Part shown: in pieces, positions 1-5,698 of the stretch
Position numbering within the stretch: position 1 is the stretch's first letter
Layout of the letters: every line of letters starts with the position of its first letter
Assembly: GCA_963506915.1 (NCBI GenBank)
Contig: CAUORE010000052.1
Coordinates: forward strand, 1-6,791
Direction: 5' to 3'
DNA: 6,791 nucleotides
Origin: JABCPE02 sp963506915
GTDB lineage: Bacteria > Bacteroidota > Bacteroidia > Flavobacteriales > Weeksellaceae
Position numbers and translations under genes: made by a program
The notes under the pieces: model-generated
Told to the model about the DNA's origin: nothing
The model's input: only the letters and a program-made list of their open reading frames with translations
Databases searched by the model: none

Positions 1-23
1 AGTAAAAATAGTAAATTATTCAT

Positions 24-31
24 TATCTTCG
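24..31 (+). promoter_or_regulatory. weak -7-like element upstream of the secreted Cys/His protein
   Basis: TATCTTCG matches the Bacteroidota -7 consensus TAnnTTTG at all but one defined position and lies about 65 bases before the ATG at 98. No convincing TTG (-33) element lies at the expected distance. The same leader contains the 10-mer AGTAAAAATA twice (1-10 and 39-48) and a near copy at 57-66, which may only reflect A-richness. Weak call. Confidence 0.22.
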
Positions 32-97
32 TCCTTTCAGTAAAAATATAAGCAGAAGTAAAAACAAAATATTTATAAATAATTCAAATTAAAAGCT

Positions 98-478
98 ATG
101 AAAAAGACTTTATCAGTTTTATTTTTGTACATGTTGTTTTTAGGGTACTCACAGAAAAAAGAAGACAACAAAGAAGATACTATTGTTGCAGAAAACTATC
201 GCACTTTAGAATACAGAGAAAGAAATTACAAACCTACAATCAAAAATCATAAAACTGTAAAATATAACTCCTACAAAGGAAATAAAAATACTAAAACTTC
301 TAATAAAAATTTATCTGTTGTAAAATTTAAATCAACAAATTCTAAAAAAAGAACTTCTTATAATTCAAGTAGTAGTTATAAACATTCTTATTCATCAGGT
401 ATCTGTGGAGCATTAACCAAAAAAGGTGGTACTTGTTCAAGAAGAGTTTCTGGAGGAGGAAGATGTTGGCAACATTAA
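98..478 (+). CDS. secreted basic small protein with C-terminal Cys3His motif (DUF5763-like)
   Basis: The product has 126 residues and unknown function. Residues 1-18 form a Sec signal peptide (MKK, then a Leu/Phe-rich core, with likely cleavage at GYS-Q), and no lipobox is present. Residues 19-100 are strongly basic, low in complexity and rich in Lys, Asn, Ser, Thr and Tyr, so probably disordered. The tail is a compact motif: C103-x9-C113-x9-C123-x2-H126, containing TKKGGTC and GGRCWQH. This resembles the small Cys/His module called DUF5763 in Bacteroidota proteins, named here from memory of the motif. The four ligands could bind zinc, but no fold was tested. The ATG at 98 is chosen because it begins directly with the signal peptide. 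No Shine-Dalgarno sequence is seen, as is usual in this phylum. The gene stands alone, and no clear + strand terminator follows. Being a gene is well supported; the family name is moderate and the function unknown. Confidence 0.8.
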   Translation: MKKTLSVLFLYMLFLGYSQKKEDNKEDTIVAENYRTLEYRERNYKPTIKNHKTVKYNSYKGNKNTKTSNKNLSVVKFKSTNSKKRTSYNSSSSYKHSYSSGICGALTKKGGTCSRRVSGGGRCWQH

Positions 479-551
479 AAACAATAACATTCTTAAACAA
501 AAGAATCTAAAACAAGACTTACTAATAATCGATAAGTTACAATAAAGACAC

Positions 552-575
552 AAAAAAGCCCTGCAAATGCAAGGC
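552..575 (-). terminator. distal intrinsic terminator of the DUF5053-like gene
   Basis: Read on the - strand, GCCTTGCATTTGCAGGGC folds into a stem of seven or eight pairs (one G-T wobble) with a tiny loop, and TTTTTT follows at once (557-552). On the + strand the wobble becomes a C/A mismatch and no T-run follows, so it acts on leftward transcripts. It lies about 40 bases beyond the stop codon of the gene ending at 614. Confidence 0.8.
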
Positions 576-582
576 GGATGTT

Positions 583-609
583 AAAAAAGCAAATTTTCTA
601 TGAAATTTG
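583..609 (-). terminator. proximal A/T-rich terminator, in tandem with the one at 552-575
   Basis: On the - strand, CAAATTT, a six-base loop and AAATTTG form a seven-pair perfect stem (609-590). A C or G and then six T follow (588-583). It begins five bases after the stop codon of the gene ending at 614. The A/T-only stem is weak, which may explain the stronger hairpin just beyond. Confidence 0.5.
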
Positions 610-613
610 TATT

Positions 614-865
614 TTATGCTTGAAAATTATCAGCTGCTTTTCTCAATCTTTCAGCAAGGTCGTATAATGCGCCCTTAAACTGCTCACTTTCCTCTGGAGT
701 AAATCCACCTTTTCCTCCGTTTCCATCTATTTCAGAAAGTTTATTATATATCCATGATGTTGATTTACCAAAATAATTTTTGGAAATCTTGCCCCAAGAT
801 ACATCTACAATAATATCTTCTAACTGCTTTTTATAAGCCACTTTTTTACTAATTTCTATTTCCAT
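614..865 (-). CDS. small DUF5053-like protein
   Basis: The product has 83 residues, with no signal peptide or membrane helix, so it is cytoplasmic. Its core, W-x-KIS-x-NYFGKSTSWIYNKL (about residues 24-43), is followed by a Gly-rich DGNGGKGG turn, the phrase FTPEESEQ and an amphipathic helix (GALYDLAERLRKAADN). This order (W, YFGKS-x-SW-[IL]-Y, Gly turn, FT-x-EE, ALYDLAERL) matches small Bacteroidota proteins I recall as DUF5053, often found with prophages and mobile elements. The KS-x-SWIYNKL segment looks like a recognition helix, but DNA binding is only inferred. The start at 865 gives the usual length for the family, and no Shine-Dalgarno sequence is present. Two terminators follow the gene, so it is probably monocistronic. 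No other phage gene is visible nearby; it may be an orphan or a domesticated remnant. Confidence 0.75.
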   Translation of the reverse strand: MEIEISKKVAYKKQLEDIIVDVSWGKISKNYFGKSTSWIYNKLSEIDGNGGKGGFTPEESEQFKGALYDLAERLRKAADNFQA

Positions 866-885
866 ATCTTAATATTTTTAGATTA

Positions 886-908
886 AAACCACCCAAAATA
901 GGCGGTTT
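886..908. promoter_or_regulatory. G/C-rich hairpin upstream of the DUF5053-like gene
   Basis: AAACCACC (886-893) and GGCGGTTT (901-908) flank a seven-base loop. On the - strand all eight pairs form, one as a G-T wobble, and the hairpin would lie in the leader about 20 bases before the ATG at 865. On the + strand one A/C mismatch occurs, but a T-rich tract (CTTTTTC) follows, as in a terminator. It may be a leader structure, or a terminator left by lost genes to the left. The sequence does not decide. Confidence 0.45.
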
Positions 909-951
909 CTTTTTCTGTTAATATTTATATACTTTATTTTTTAAAACATGT

Positions 952-959
952 CAAAAATA
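952..959 (-). promoter_or_regulatory. -7-like element for the DUF5053-like gene
   Basis: On the - strand TATTTTTG fits TAnnTTTG. A TTG lies upstream at 975-973, but the spacing is only 13 bases where about 19 is usual. Transcription would start near 945, giving a leader of about 80 bases that includes the hairpin at 886-908. The A/T-rich background makes chance matches likely. Confidence 0.3.
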
Positions 960-1041
960 CTATGAATTTTCACAATATTCGAATTTTTGACTGACTTTCT
1001 TATAAAAAATCAGAAGTTTATTCCTATAGATTTTTATTAAA

Positions 1042-1260
1042 TTACTCTATTTCAGCATCTGTGAGTTGTTCCCACTCGCCATACTTTATAAGCCAAATTA
1101 TTTTCTTTCATATAAGCCCACCCCCTTACAATAACATCCAAAAATCTTATACCTAGTTAAACTCCAATATTACATATGCCTACCCTGCATTCCTAACACA
1201 AATAAATTCTTTACCCAAAGTAAAAGAAATCGCATACCTTGCTTCCAATAAATAAATTAC
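1042..1260 (-). pseudogene. possible decayed short gene
   Basis: No intact gene lies between 866 and 1279, but the - strand holds protein-like stretches in two frames, in order. Frame A (codons starting at 1248) reads ISFTLGKEFICVRNAG before a TAG at 1182-1180, then AYVILEFN before a TAG at 1155-1153. Frame B (about 1147-1080) reads VIVRGWAYMKENNLAYKVW. Frame A resumes at 1107-1045 with KYGEWEQLTDAEIE and a TAA at 1044-1042. Together they resemble one protein of about 70 residues broken by several stops and a pair of compensating frameshifts. I do not recognise the family. The acidic WEQLTDAEIE end looks like a natural C-terminus. Open stretches this short can arise by chance, so this stays tentative. 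Confidence 0.35.
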
Positions 1261-1279
1261 AACTTAAGTCAAACTCATG

Positions 1280-1642
1280 TTATTTAATTCTTTCTCCCTT
1301 GAAAAAAGGAAAAATGATAATCATTCCTGTACTGGTTATACTCATAAATAGATAAAGAACTTTCTCATCTATTTTTTCAACAAAAATTGAGTAAAACACT
1401 ACTCCCAACAATCCTAAAAAACCAACTATTAAACTCAATCCCCCCAATCTATAAATAACATTTGGAAATTTAATTTTACTGAAAAGCACTGCTAAAATAG
1501 GGATAGAAACACTATATAAAATTACAAACCAAAACTCAGAAATCAGCGCATAAGAAAAAACCAAAAGCCCTAAAACTGCATTCACTCCACCAACAGCAAG
1601 GAAGATAAGAAGCATCAATAACAAAGATTGCATATTTTTCAT
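1280..1642 (-). CDS. four-helix integral membrane protein, function unknown
   Basis: The product has 120 residues and is almost wholly hydrophobic. Four membrane segments are visible at about residues 6-30, 37-55, 66-88 and 94-114, with short charged links (SKIKFPN after the second, VEKIDEK before the last) and a basic end (KGERIK). It is presumably in the inner membrane. There are no catalytic-looking residues, no lipobox and no family I recognise. Start: ATG at 1642 places Lys2 before the first helix; the ATG at 1633 would remove that charge. A promoter-like element lies about 50 bases upstream, overlapping the tRNA terminator. The possibly decayed gene at 1042-1260 lies just downstream on the same strand. 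A real gene is likely given the coherent membrane pattern, but no function can be given. Confidence 0.65.
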   Translation of the reverse strand: MKNMQSLLLMLLIFLAVGGVNAVLGLLVFSYALISEFWFVILYSVSIPILAVLFSKIKFPNVIYRLGGLSLIVGFLGLLGVVFYSIFVEKIDEKVLYLFMSITSTGMIIIFPFFKGERIK

Positions 1643-1690
1643 ACTTCTGAATTAAGGAATTATTTACGAAACAAATTACTTCATATTACT

Positions 1691-1720
1691 CAAATATCAA
1701 AAACAAAAAACACTCTCAAA
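1691..1720 (-). promoter_or_regulatory. candidate promoter of the membrane-protein gene, overlapping the tRNA terminator
   Basis: On the - strand, TTTG (1720-1717), 18 bases and GATATTTG (1698-1691) match the Bacteroidota -33/-7 pattern with one base off TAnnTTTG. Transcription would start near 1686, giving a leader of about 45 bases to the ATG at 1642. The -33 part lies inside the terminator hairpin of the tRNA, so the two signals would share bases. Confidence 0.35.
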
Positions 1721-1739
1721 TTTTCTTTGAAAGTGTTTT
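1697..1739 (-). terminator. intrinsic terminator of the tRNA gene
   Basis: On the - strand, AAAACACTTTCAAA (1739-1726), a five-base loop and TTTGAGAGTGTTTT (1720-1707) form a 14-pair stem with one wobble, followed by a T-rich tail (TTGTTTTTG). It begins nine bases after the tRNA discriminator base, so the tRNA is a single-gene transcript. Confidence 0.85.
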
Positions 1740-1747
1740 ATAAAGTG

Positions 1748-1821
1748 TGGCCCCACTTGGGCTCGAACCAAGGACTTGCTGATTATGAGTCAGCTACTCT
1801 AACCAACTGAGTTATAGGGCC
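1748..1821 (-). tRNA. tRNA with CAU anticodon (lysidine-type tRNA-Ile2, or elongator tRNA-Met)
   Basis: All four arms pair on the - strand. The acceptor is GGCCCTA with TGGGGCC (one T-G wobble), the D stem ACTC/GAGT, the anticodon stem GCTGA/TCAGC around loop CTCATAA, and the T stem CTTGG/CCAAG around TTCGAGC. The discriminator is A73. CCA is not encoded (ACAC follows), so a CCA-adding enzyme is needed. A CAU anticodon can be initiator Met, elongator Met or Ile2. The G1-C72 pair argues against an initiator. C4-G69 and C5-G68 match the pairs known to guide the lysidine synthetase TilS in E. coli, and the acceptor resembles E. coli tRNA-Ile2 more than elongator Met. I therefore favour an Ile2 tRNA that reads AUA after lysidine modification. 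Default annotation may call it Met. The structure is certain; the isotype is moderate. Confidence 0.93.
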
Positions 1822-1822
1822 A

Positions 1823-1837
1823 AAGGATATTATCCTT
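1823..1837. repeat. perfect palindrome in the 5' leader of the pre-tRNA
   Basis: AAGGATA, one central base and TATCCTT form a seven-base perfect inverted repeat ending one base before the first tRNA nucleotide (1821). With a predicted transcript start near 1846 it lies wholly in the pre-tRNA leader. A one-base loop is too tight for a hairpin, so fewer pairs would form. It could affect RNase P processing or be a protein-binding site; neither is shown. Confidence 0.4.
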
Positions 1838-1850
1838 AACAATTGGTTTG

Positions 1851-1882
1851 CAAATATAAATAAAAATCGTAGAACAGCAAAA
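1851..1882 (-). promoter_or_regulatory. tRNA promoter (TTTG-N19-TATATTTG)
   Basis: On the - strand TTTTG (1882-1878), exactly 19 bases and TATATTTG (1858-1851) reproduce the consensus of the primary Bacteroidota sigma factor (TTTG/TTG, about 19, TAnnTTTG). The predicted transcript start near 1846 leaves about 25 bases of leader before the mature tRNA. This is the best promoter in the window and supports the phylum assignment. Confidence 0.8.
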
Positions 1883-1947
1883 CAAAATCCGCATTTTTAT
1901 TTCAAAAAATTTATAAAATACTGTTAATCAACAATTATATTATGACT

Positions 1948-1971
1948 TAAAATTGAAAATTATCAATTTTA
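1948..1971. repeat. nine-base inverted repeat upstream of the sigma-factor gene
   Basis: TAAAATTGA (1948-1956) and TCAATTTTA (1963-1971) are exact inverted copies around a six-base spacer. They lie about 45 bases before the -7-like element at 2015. The placement would suit an operator, but the repeat is A/T-rich and may be chance. No T-run follows on either strand, so it is not a terminator. Confidence 0.3.
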
Positions 1972-2014
1972 TTACAATACACCCCAAAAATCATGAAAAA
2001 TGTAATCTTTTTAT

Positions 2015-2022
2015 TATATTTG
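2015..2022 (+). promoter_or_regulatory. -7-like element at the sigma-factor gene start
   Basis: TATATTTG fits TAnnTTTG exactly and lies nine bases before the ATG at 2031. No TTG occurs 17-23 bases upstream. If used, transcription would start within a few bases of the ATG, so the mRNA would have little or no leader. Confidence 0.4.
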
Positions 2023-2030
2023 TCTCAAAT

Positions 2031-2582
2031 ATGTTTTTTTTGAAGGACAAGGAATTAGTTGATACCATTACTCAGATTCAGAATGGGAGCCAAAAAGCGC
2101 AGACCAAATTAATTAATTATTTTTGGGATGATGTTTTCAGTTTTGTATTGAAAAAAGTGCAGGACAGAACCATCGCAGATGAGCTTACGGTGGCTGTTTT
2201 CGCGAAGATATTAACTAAACTGAACCTTTATGATGAGAATTTTCAGTTTAAAACTTGGATTTTGACCATCGCACAAAATTCAGTGATAGACTATTGGCGG
2301 AAAAAATCAAGAGAGGAAGTCTTTACGGATGATTTTAAAGATGTTAAAAATGAATTTGAAAAATCTCCAGAGGAATTATTGATTTCTAAACAGCAGCAGC
2401 AGCACATTATCAGCACTATTGCTTCCATGGATGCCCAATACAGGAAAATCATAGAACTGAGATTCTTCGAGGAAAAAAGCATAAAAGAAATTGCAGAAAC
2501 TCTGAATATTTCGGTTGCAAATACAAAAGTGAGAATAATGAGAGCAAAAAAAATATTAGCCGAATTATTAAAAAATGAATAA
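2031..2582 (+). CDS. sigma-70 family RNA polymerase sigma factor, ECF-like
   Basis: The product has 183 residues and the two-domain layout of small sigma factors. Region 2 covers about residues 20-92: ADELTVAVFAKILTKL, then FKTWILTIAQNSVIDYWRKKSR, the segment expected to contact core polymerase and the -10 DNA. A charged linker with a run of four Gln follows. Region 4 (about 132-181) has a helix-turn-helix for -35 DNA: YRKIIELRFFEEKSIKEIAETLNIS, then NTKVRIMRAKK. No anti-sigma gene, extra domain or membrane segment is seen nearby, so the control signal is unknown. Start: reading extends upstream to a TTG at 1953, but those 26 residues are unlike a sigma factor and lie over a promoter-like element, so ATG 2031 is preferred. 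TTG 2040, after the T8 run, is an alternative. lipA follows after 6 bases, implying co-transcription. Confidence 0.88.
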   Translation: MFFLKDKELVDTITQIQNGSQKAQTKLINYFWDDVFSFVLKKVQDRTIADELTVAVFAKILTKLNLYDENFQFKTWILTIAQNSVIDYWRKKSREEVFTDDFKDVKNEFEKSPEELLISKQQQQHIISTIASMDAQYRKIIELRFFEEKSIKEIAETLNISVANTKVRIMRAKKILAELLKNE

Positions 2583-2588
2583 AAAACT

Positions 2589-3461
2589 ATGAACAAAGAG
2601 GTTTCCGAAACAAACACTATAACTAATAAACCAAAGTGGATAAGGGTAAAACTCCCAACGGGAAAAAACTACCGAGAACTCCGCTCATTGGTTGATAAAT
2701 ATAAGCTGAACACCATCTGCCAGAGCGGTTCCTGCCCAAATATGGGAGACTGCTGGGGCGAAGGAACGGCTACCTTTATGATTTTAGGGAATATATGCAC
2801 CCGTTCGTGCGGTTTTTGTGGAGTAAAGACTGGGAAGCCACTAGATGTAAACTGGGAAGAACCAGAAAAAATAGCCCGCTCCATCAAACTAATGAAAATA
2901 AAACACGCTGTTATCACCTCCGTAGACAGAGATGATTTGAAAGATATGGGCTCTATCCTTTGGGCAGAAACGGTGAATGCTGTGAGGAGAATCTCTCCTG
3001 AGACCACATTAGAAACACTTATTCCTGATTTCCAAGGAATTACAAGACACCTTGACAGAATGATAGAAGTAGCGCCAGAAGTCATTTCGCACAATATGGA
3101 AACCGTGAAAAGGCTGACACGAGAAGTAAGAATTCAGGCTAAATATGAAAGAAGCCTAGATGTCCTCAAATACCTGAAAGACTCAGGACAGCGAAGAACA
3201 AAAACAGGAATAATGCTGGGGCTAGGCGAAGAAAGAGATGAAGTTTTCCAGACCATAGAGGATATCAAAAATGCTAATGTGGATGTAATCACCATAGGGC
3301 AGTATCTACAGCCAAGTAAAAAACACCTACCCGTGAAAAGATTTATTCCATTGGAAGAGTTCGAAGAATATAGAATTTTCGCGGAAAATCTGGGATTCAG
3401 GCATGTAGAGAGTTCGCCTCTTACAAGAAGTTCTTACAGAGCAGAAAGACATATTTTATAA
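2589..3461 (+). CDS. lipA: lipoyl synthase
   Basis: This radical-SAM enzyme inserts two sulfur atoms at C6 and C8 of a protein-bound octanoyl chain, making the lipoyl cofactor of 2-oxoacid dehydrogenases and the glycine cleavage H protein. The product has 290 residues, the usual length, and is cytoplasmic. Both cluster motifs are intact. The auxiliary [4Fe-4S] set is C44-x4-C49-x5-C55 (CQSGSCPNMGDC), the sulfur donor. The radical-SAM set is C70-x3-C74-x2-C77 (CTRSCGFC). Further family marks are SVDRDDL (about 111-117), SHNMETVKRLTR, the GLGE segment and the C-terminal RSSY (280-283), whose serine ligates the auxiliary cluster. The ATG at 2589 gives the standard N-terminus (PKWIRVKLPTG follows). 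The gene sits 6 bases after the sigma gene and 30 before the peptidase gene. No lipB or lplA is in the window. The octanoyl donor must come from elsewhere. Confidence 0.97.
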   Translation: MNKEVSETNTITNKPKWIRVKLPTGKNYRELRSLVDKYKLNTICQSGSCPNMGDCWGEGTATFMILGNICTRSCGFCGVKTGKPLDVNWEEPEKIARSIKLMKIKHAVITSVDRDDLKDMGSILWAETVNAVRRISPETTLETLIPDFQGITRHLDRMIEVAPEVISHNMETVKRLTREVRIQAKYERSLDVLKYLKDSGQRRTKTGIMLGLGEERDEVFQTIEDIKNANVDVITIGQYLQPSKKHLPVKRFIPLEEFEEYRIFAENLGFRHVESSPLTRSSYRAERHIL

Positions 3462-3491
3462 CTAAATAATAATTAACTTAAATTTTATATT

Positions 3492-5585
3492 ATGAAAATT
3501 ACATCATTAGGCATTTCGCTTTTAGCAGGAGCTTATTTCCTTACTTCCTGCTCCACGCAGAAAAATACAGCCGAAACAAAAACAGTAGAAGTAAAAAAAG
3601 AAGAAAACCACGCTCATGCCCAGCAGCATGACCATGGAATTGCCCTTGATTTGATGGATACTTCCGTGCGTCCGCAAGATGATTTCTACAACTATGTAAA
3701 CGGCGGATGGATGAAAACGGCCGTAATTCCTGCTGACAAATCTACTTGGGGTTCTTTCCAAGAATTGAGAGAAAAAACGGATGAAAATTCACTAAAAATC
3801 CTAAAAAACATCCTTTCCGAAAACTACCAAAAAGGAACTGAAGGACAGCAGATTCAGGATTTGTATGCTACATACATGGATATGGACAAGCGTAACGCAG
3901 ACGGCATCAAACCTATCGAAAAGGATTTAGAAGAGATAAACTCTATCAGAAACCTAAAAGACCTTCAAAATTACCTTATAGGAGCAGTAAGAACTGGCGA
4001 CAACCCGCTATACGGATGGAGCGTTTATACAGACCTGAAAAACTCTAAAATGAACGCTGTTTATCTTGGCGGGCCTCGTTTAGGTTTAGGAAAAGATTAT
4101 TACCAAAAAGAAAATGAAGCGAACACTAAAACTATCGCTGAATACAAGAAATATGTAGCTTCTCTATTGCAGATTTTAGGCTACAAAAATGCTGATGCTA
4201 CAGCGCAGAAAATCGTAGATTTTGAAAAGAGTTTAGCAAAAACTATCCTAACCAACGAGGAAGGAAGAGATGCTAACAAGCGATACAATCCAAAAACTAC
4301 GGCTGAACTTTCTAAATTGGTGAAAAATGTAAATTTGGCTAACTACTTGAAAGAAGCAGGCGTAAACACAGACCGCGTGATTCTATCTGAGCTGAAATAT
4401 TACCAAAACCTTGATAAATTCATCAATAGTAACAATATTGCTCTAATCAAAGATTATCTAAAACTTCGCCTTCTTTCTGGAAGTGCATCGAGCCTTGACC
4501 AGAGATTGGATAAAATCAACTTTGATTTTTACAGCAAATATCTACAAGGACAGAAAGAGCAAAGAGCCATGGACAAGAGAGCTCTTAGCCTAATCAATGG
4601 CGTTCTTGGTGAGGCTTTCGGAAAACTATATGTACAAAAATATTTCTCTCCAGAGGCTAAACAAGAAATGGAAATCCTAATTGGTTACCTGAAAAAGGCT
4701 TACCACAAGCACATCAGCGAACTAGAATGGATGTCCAGCGAAACAAAAACCAAAGCACTAGACAAGCTACACAAATTCTCTGTAAAAGTAGCCTACCCGA
4801 ACAAATGGGAAGATTATTCTAAACTCGTAGTAGAATCGCCTAAAAATGGGGCTTCGCTTTATTCTAACTTAAAAAATGTAGCTGAATGGAGCTACGAGAA
4901 AAGCCTAGAAAAAGTAGGAAAACCTGTAGATAAAGAAAAATGGGGGATGCCGCCACAAACGGTGAACGCCTACTACAGCCCTACGAACAACGAAATTGTA
5001 TTCCCAGCGGCTATTCTACAAGCGCCTTTCTTTGATTTCAAAGCTGACCCAGCGGTGAATTTCGGAGGAATAGGAGCGGTTATCGGACACGAGATTTCTC
5101 ACGGATTCGATGATGGAGGTGCTCGTTTTGATGGAGATGGAAACCTCAACAACTGGTGGACAGAGCAAGACCGTAAGAATTTTGACATCAAAGTAAAACA
5201 ACTTGCAGAGCAGTACAGCAAATACGAGCCTGTAAAAGGAAGTTTCGTGAATGGTGTATTTACCAGCGGTGAAAACATCGCGGATTTAGGTGGAGTTGCC
5301 ATCGCCTACGATGCTCTTCAAATGTACCTGAAAGAAAGAAAAAATCTAGGTGTCATCAGTGGTTATACCCAAGAGCAAAGATTTTTCCTAAGCTGGGCTA
5401 CTATCTGGAGAACTAAATCTACAGAGCAGTACCTCATCAACCAAGTGAAAACAGACCCGCACTCACCAGGGTTCTACCGAGCTTTTGCTCCACTTACCAA
5501 TGTAGATGCTTTCTACAAGGCATTTAATGTAAAAGAAGGAGACAAACTCTATAAAAAACCAGAAAACAGAATCAAAATCTGGTAA
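3492..5585 (+). CDS. pepO: M13 family (neprilysin/PepO-type) zinc metallopeptidase lipoprotein
   Basis: The product has 697 residues and is predicted to cleave peptides in the periplasm or at the cell surface. A lipoprotein signal ends in the lipobox LTSC, with C20 as lipid anchor and the only cysteine. The Peptidase_M13_N domain spans about 58-440 (VRPQDDFYNYVNGGWM near its start) and the catalytic domain about 488-697. Zinc ligands are H533 and H537 (HEISH) and E594 of ENIAD; E534 is the catalytic base and D598 supports the site. N492-A-Y-Y corresponds to the substrate-binding NAFY of neprilysin, and H657 and R663 match its His711 and Arg717. The end, IKIW, is the family's usual Trp terminus, so the enzyme looks complete and active. 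Odd points are a His cluster (H40, H42, H46, H48) in the linker after the anchor, and the absence of the disulfides found in animal members. No clear acidic surface-export signal follows C20, so the final location is open. It is the last gene of the sigma-lipA-pepO run and is followed by a strong terminator. Confidence 0.95.
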   Translation: MKITSLGISLLAGAYFLTSCSTQKNTAETKTVEVKKEENHAHAQQHDHGIALDLMDTSVRPQDDFYNYVNGGWMKTAVIPADKSTWGSFQELREKTDENSLKILKNILSENYQKGTEGQQIQDLYATYMDMDKRNADGIKPIEKDLEEINSIRNLKDLQNYLIGAVRTGDNPLYGWSVYTDLKNSKMNAVYLGGPRLGLGKDYYQKENEANTKTIAEYKKYVASLLQILGYKNADATAQKIVDFEKSLAKTILTNEEGRDANKRYNPKTTAELSKLVKNVNLANYLKEAGVNTDRVILSELKYYQNLDKFINSNNIALIKDYLKLRLLSGSASSLDQRLDKINFDFYSKYLQGQKEQRAMDKRALSLINGVLGEAFGKLYVQKYFSPEAKQEMEILIGYLKKAYHKHISELEWMSSETKTKALDKLHKFSVKVAYPNKWEDYSKLVVESPKNGASLYSNLKNVAEWSYEKSLEKVGKPVDKEKWGMPPQTVNAYYSPTNNEIVFPAAILQAPFFDFKADPAVNFGGIGAVIGHEISHGFDDGGARFDGDGNLNNWWTEQDRKNFDIKVKQLAEQYSKYEPVKGSFVNGVFTSGENIADLGGVAIAYDALQMYLKERKNLGVISGYTQEQRFFLSWATIWRTKSTEQYLINQVKTDPHSPGFYRAFAPLTNVDAFYKAFNVKEGDKLYKKPENRIKIW

Positions 5586-5594
5586 GAAAACCAT

Positions 5595-5627
5595 AAAAAA
5601 TCCATCACATTTCATGATGGATTTTTT
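5595..5627. terminator. bidirectional terminator between pepO and the convergent membrane gene
   Basis: AAAAAATCCATCA (5595-5607) and TGATGGATTTTTT (5615-5627) form a perfect 13-pair stem with a seven-base loop. The stem ends in A6/T6, so it gives a T-run on both strands. It begins nine bases after the pepO stop and lies about 70 bases beyond the stop of the leftward gene at 5699, so it can serve both. Confidence 0.9.
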
Positions 5628-5698
5628 ATCTATTTATCTCTTCCCATTTATTCGGACTGCTTCCTTAAAATTTATCATAAATTAAAAAATTAGGGATT

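Noticed and set aside
1..66. Three AGTAAAAA-type repeats in the leader, considered as a CRISPR-like or iteron array
   Set aside because: The spacings are irregular (38 and 18 bases), the third copy is inexact, and the units are simple A-rich sequence.
1628..1810. An open frame of 60 codons on the + strand across the tRNA terminator and tRNA
   Set aside because: It runs antisense through the tRNA and terminator. The reading ending in Gly-Leu-Ala-Asp-Tyr-Glu-Ser-Ala-Thr is the familiar false protein made by reading a tRNA gene backwards.
1953..2030. An upstream TTG start that would lengthen the sigma factor by 26 residues
   Set aside because: The added residues do not look like a sigma factor, and they overlap an inverted repeat and the -7-like element. 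The protein from 2031 has normal length and domains.
2391..2402. Four consecutive CAG repeats in the sigma gene
   Set aside because: They encode a short Gln run in the flexible linker between regions 2 and 4. Four units are too few to argue for repeat-driven switching.
5669..5683. AATTTAT-C-ATAAATT palindrome downstream of pepO
   Set aside because: It is made only of A and T apart from the centre and has no T-run. The nearby 13-pair hairpin at 5595-5627 already explains termination.
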